Position numbers and translations under genes: made by a program. DNA of 15,222 bases from CAZCSH01 sp964501545 (GTDB taxonomy: Bacteria > Patescibacteriota > Minisyncoccia > Minisyncoccales > RBG-13-42-11): assembly GCA_964501545.1 (NCBI GenBank), contig CAZCSH010000012.1, positions 1 to 15,222 of the forward strand. The letters are read 5' to 3'. The notes below the pieces were generated by a model. That model had not been told where the DNA came from and did not search any database. It saw nothing but the letters and a program-made list of their open reading frames with translations. Below are positions 13,241 to 15,222 of this stretch, in pieces. Every line of letters starts with the position of its first letter. Positions within the stretch are counted from its first letter, which is position 1.

Positions 13241-13969
13241 TCACGCTTTTAAATTCGAATAAATTCCTTGGACATCATCGTTCTCATCCAAAGCCTCAAA
13301 AAGCTTTTGAGAAGCTGTTTTATCTTGCTCGTTTAAAGTGATTTCTTCTTTTGGCACCCACTCCAGAGAAGCGGACTCTACTTTCAGGCTTTTTTCTTCA
13401 ATCCGGGTTCTCACCCTTTCTAATTCTTCTGGCTTTGTATACACCTCCAGAACATTACCCCTCTGTTTTATGTCTTCTGCCCCAGCCTCTATCAGTATTA
13501 GTTCCAAAGCCTCTTTGTTTTGAGATTCTTGGCTAACTGGATTCAGAATTAAAACCCCCTTTCTCTCAAACATCCACTTGACAGAACCTTCTCCGCTTAA
13601 CTTCCCATTGTGCTGGGACAATAATTGTTTTATTTCTCCCAAAGTCCTGTTTTTGTTATCCGTAATTCCCTCAATAATTATAGCTATTCCCCCTGGTCCA
13701 TAAGCCTCAAACAAAACAAGGTCTAGTTTTTCCTCACTCGCCCCCCCTGTCCCCCTTTGGATTGCCCGCTCAACGTTTTCTTTGGGCATATTGATCTCTT
13801 TTGCCATTTCAAAAGCCAACCGTAATTTAGAGTTCGTTTCGAGATTTGGTCCTCCTTCTTTTACGGCAACCGAAATTAACCGAGCCATTTTAGAAAACAT
13901 CTGGCCTCTTTTTTTGTCAGTTAATTCTTTGTCGTGTTTTATAGTTTTGGAGTGACTATGGCCTGACAT
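13241..13969 (-). CDS. yebC: YebC/PmpR (TACO1) family protein
   Basis: This 242-residue cytoplasmic protein has the family's normal length and layout. The N terminus MSGHSHSKTIKHDKELTDKKRG matches the usual MAGHSKWANIKHRK...KRGK, followed by SKLRLAFEMAKEINMPKENVERAIQRGTGG (about 47-76) and the EAYGPGGIAIIIEGITDNKNRT motif (about 88-109). The last part (SLEWVPKEE...LFEALDENDDVQGIYSN) is the standard domain III ending. Members have been described as transcription regulators and, more recently, as ribosome-associated factors that ease translation of proline-rich stretches; which role applies here cannot be told from sequence. The gene lies 23 nt after the lamin-tail-domain gene on the same strand and has no strong promoter of its own, so co-transcription is likely. 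Confidence 0.93.
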   Translation of the reverse strand: MSGHSHSKTIKHDKELTDKKRGQMFSKMARLISVAVKEGGPNLETNSKLRLAFEMAKEINMPKENVERAIQRGTGGASEEKLDLVLFEAYGPGGIAIIIEGITDNKNRTLGEIKQLLSQHNGKLSGEGSVKWMFERKGVLILNPVSQESQNKEALELILIEAGAEDIKQRGNVLEVYTKPEELERVRTRIEEKSLKVESASLEWVPKEEITLNEQDKTASQKLFEALDENDDVQGIYSNLKA

Positions 13970-13992
13970 ACTAAATTAATTTTATTCTAATT

Positions 13993-15198
13993 TTACCTAA
14001 AAAACAAGTTTTTAAAAGATTTCTGCCCTTTTATTTCCTTTTTAATAATTAAAATTATAGTTCCAGAAAAAAAAGCAACAGCCAAAGCCGTTAATAAAAC
14101 CAATAATGAAAGAGGATTTTCTTTTGAGATAGGCTCGCTAACAGCAGCCAATTGTTTTTGGGGGTCTTTGGCCTTCTCTTTCTCCGCTTCAGCCGCTTCT
14201 TGTTCTAAAAGAGGCAAAGAGGCAAGATTTTCTTTGCCAGGAGTTGGGGCAGCGCTCCAAACCCAAGCAGCCCTGATTCGATTATAAGACTGGCCGCGGG
14301 GCGCCTTTTCGTACTTTACCGTATCCAATATGTTTCCATCAGGCTGGATAAGCAATAGTCCGTCGCCATCATTGTTTAATGTGATTTTAGTGGTGGGGCG
14401 TGAGAGAACAAGAAAACCATTTGGACTAATTTTTGTTCCCTCCGGGAAAGTATAAGTAGTTACAGACCCCATCGTATCCTGGATTTTCCATTGAGAAAGA
14501 TTAACTTCTGCGTCATCCGCATTCTTTAACTCAATCCATTCCTCTAGGGCATCCGTTCCTTCGGGTGACGGGATGAGCTCATTAATCAAAATACCAGAGG
14601 GATAGACAATGGGCTTTAATCCGGGCTGGGCTTCTTCTTGCGGGAGCAATTCAGGTTCTGGCTTAGGTTGCGGTTCTTCCTGTTGGATTGCATTCTGTTT
14701 TTTAGGCGTTCCTCCTGGGCTTTGGCTGGTTTGCCAGCCAGAATCTATTCTTTCCATCGTTTGCTTGGTTGAATTATCTCCTGCTAACCACCCGGAACTG
14801 CAGTCAACGCTGTCAATCAACTCTCCTAATTCATTGAACAGCTCTAGTTTTTCTCCTGTGTTCTGGAGGGCTCCTGTGTATATCTGGCCAGCTGCTATTC
14901 CGGGAAGGGTATTGTCGTCTGTCCTTTCCAATAAAAAGAAACTCTTGGCTGGGATTTCTCCTTCTAATTGGATTTCTGGGGTTCCGTCAAATGCCTTTAG
15001 CGCCCAACCTTCAAGAGAAAGAGGAGAGTCTGTGCCGTTCCAAAGCTCTATCCATTCGTTATTCGCTGAGACAGCTGTTCCCATCCAGGCAATCTCATTT
15101 ATAAGCACTTTCGGCGGCTGGCTGGCCTGAAGATAGCTTGGGAGAAAAAATAAGAGTAACAGAGCTACTTGTTTTAGGTACGGACATATTGCACCCAT
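13993..15198 (-). CDS. Membrane-anchored surface protein with two lamin-tail domains
   Basis: This 401-residue predicted exported protein has an N-terminal signal sequence (hydrophobic 11-23, possible cleavage after LQA near 25). A first lamin-tail domain at about 28-165 begins VLINEIAWMGT and includes NNEWIELWNG. A Glu/Pro/Gln-rich linker runs from about 168 to 198, and a second lamin-tail domain at about 201-320 begins ILINELIPSPEG and includes EEWIELKN. A charged spacer follows, then a C-terminal transmembrane helix at about 363-386 and a short basic tail facing the cytoplasm. Lamin-tail domains form small beta-sandwiches found in bacterial surface proteins and sometimes beside nucleases; no catalytic domain is seen here. 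It precedes yebC by 23 nt. The ligand and function are unknown. The start is near the window edge but looks complete. Confidence 0.85.
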   Translation of the reverse strand: MGAICPYLKQVALLLLFFLPSYLQASQPPKVLINEIAWMGTAVSANNEWIELWNGTDSPLSLEGWALKAFDGTPEIQLEGEIPAKSFFLLERTDDNTLPGIAAGQIYTGALQNTGEKLELFNELGELIDSVDCSSGWLAGDNSTKQTMERIDSGWQTSQSPGGTPKKQNAIQQEEPQPKPEPELLPQEEAQPGLKPIVYPSGILINELIPSPEGTDALEEWIELKNADDAEVNLSQWKIQDTMGSVTTYTFPEGTKISPNGFLVLSRPTTKITLNNDGDGLLLIQPDGNILDTVKYEKAPRGQSYNRIRAAWVWSAAPTPGKENLASLPLLEQEAAEAEKEKAKDPQKQLAAVSEPISKENPLSLLVLLTALAVAFFSGTIILIIKKEIKGQKSFKNLFFR

Positions 15199-15222
15199 AA
15201 TCTAAGGGCTTGGTTAGGACTT

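Noticed and set aside
14609..15130. A 173-residue plus-strand open frame opposite the lamin-tail-domain gene
   Set aside because: It is the antisense shadow of a clear two-domain protein, has low-complexity Ser/Gly composition and has no promoter or family resemblance.
1..15222. tRNA, rRNA, tmRNA or RNase P RNA genes
   Set aside because: No cloverleaf T-loop sequence or conserved rRNA segment was seen by eye on either strand; a covariance-model search would be decisive.

Overview
The window looks like a piece of a small-genome bacterium of the Candidate Phyla Radiation (Patescibacteria, Parcubacteria-like). This is inferred from gene content and style, not from a marker phylogeny. The signs are an AT-rich, gene-dense layout; a compact chromosome-origin cluster (rpmH, rnpA, yidD, yidC and a Jag-type gene on one side, dnaA and dnaN on the other); a VirB4-like ATPase beside it; a lamin-tail-domain surface protein; and promoters placed so close to start codons that transcripts should be leaderless. 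The standard bacterial code fits: rnpA ends at TGA and no gene needs TGA as a sense codon. Two runs of exactly 100 N (5484-5583, 11683-11782) are scaffold gaps of unknown true length.

Layout. Positions 1-3419 (+) hold the 3' part of a VirB4-family ATPase gene interrupted by a 667-residue intein inserted inside the Walker A motif. Positions 3421-5370 (-) are the compact operon rpmH-rnpA-yidD-yidC-jag, covering ribosomal protein L34, RNase P protein, two membrane-insertion proteins and an RNA-binding protein. Positions 5371-7033 contain the probable origin region and dnaA, whose first base is lost in a gap. dnaN follows (7034-8182, +) and ends tail-to-tail, overlapping, with a class A penicillin-binding protein (8179-10209, -). 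tyrS (10381-11580, +) is divergent from that gene and ends in a hairpin terminator. A gapped acidic repeat protein gene (11637-11966, -), a putative nuclease pair (12091-13120, -), yebC (13241-13969, -) and a lamin-tail-domain protein gene (13993-15198, -) fill the rest.

The most striking observation is a pair of short mobile elements (4811-4890 and 10211-10341). Both have 13-bp perfect terminal inverted repeats with the shared core CCCCGTTAGAA, and both are flanked by exact 4-bp direct repeats (TTTA and CATA). Removing the first element plus one TTTA copy on paper recreates an ATGA overlap between the rnpA stop and a yidD start, and gives yidD a family-like N terminus (MIKKLILK). The present yidD start codon and first residues (MISNG) are therefore donated by the element. 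The second element sits directly against the penicillin-binding protein start codon and separates it from its probable former leader. The other main accessory features are the P-loop intein, the nuclease pair with its own strong leaderless promoter, and a consensus promoter driving an 87-nt hairpin-containing leader.
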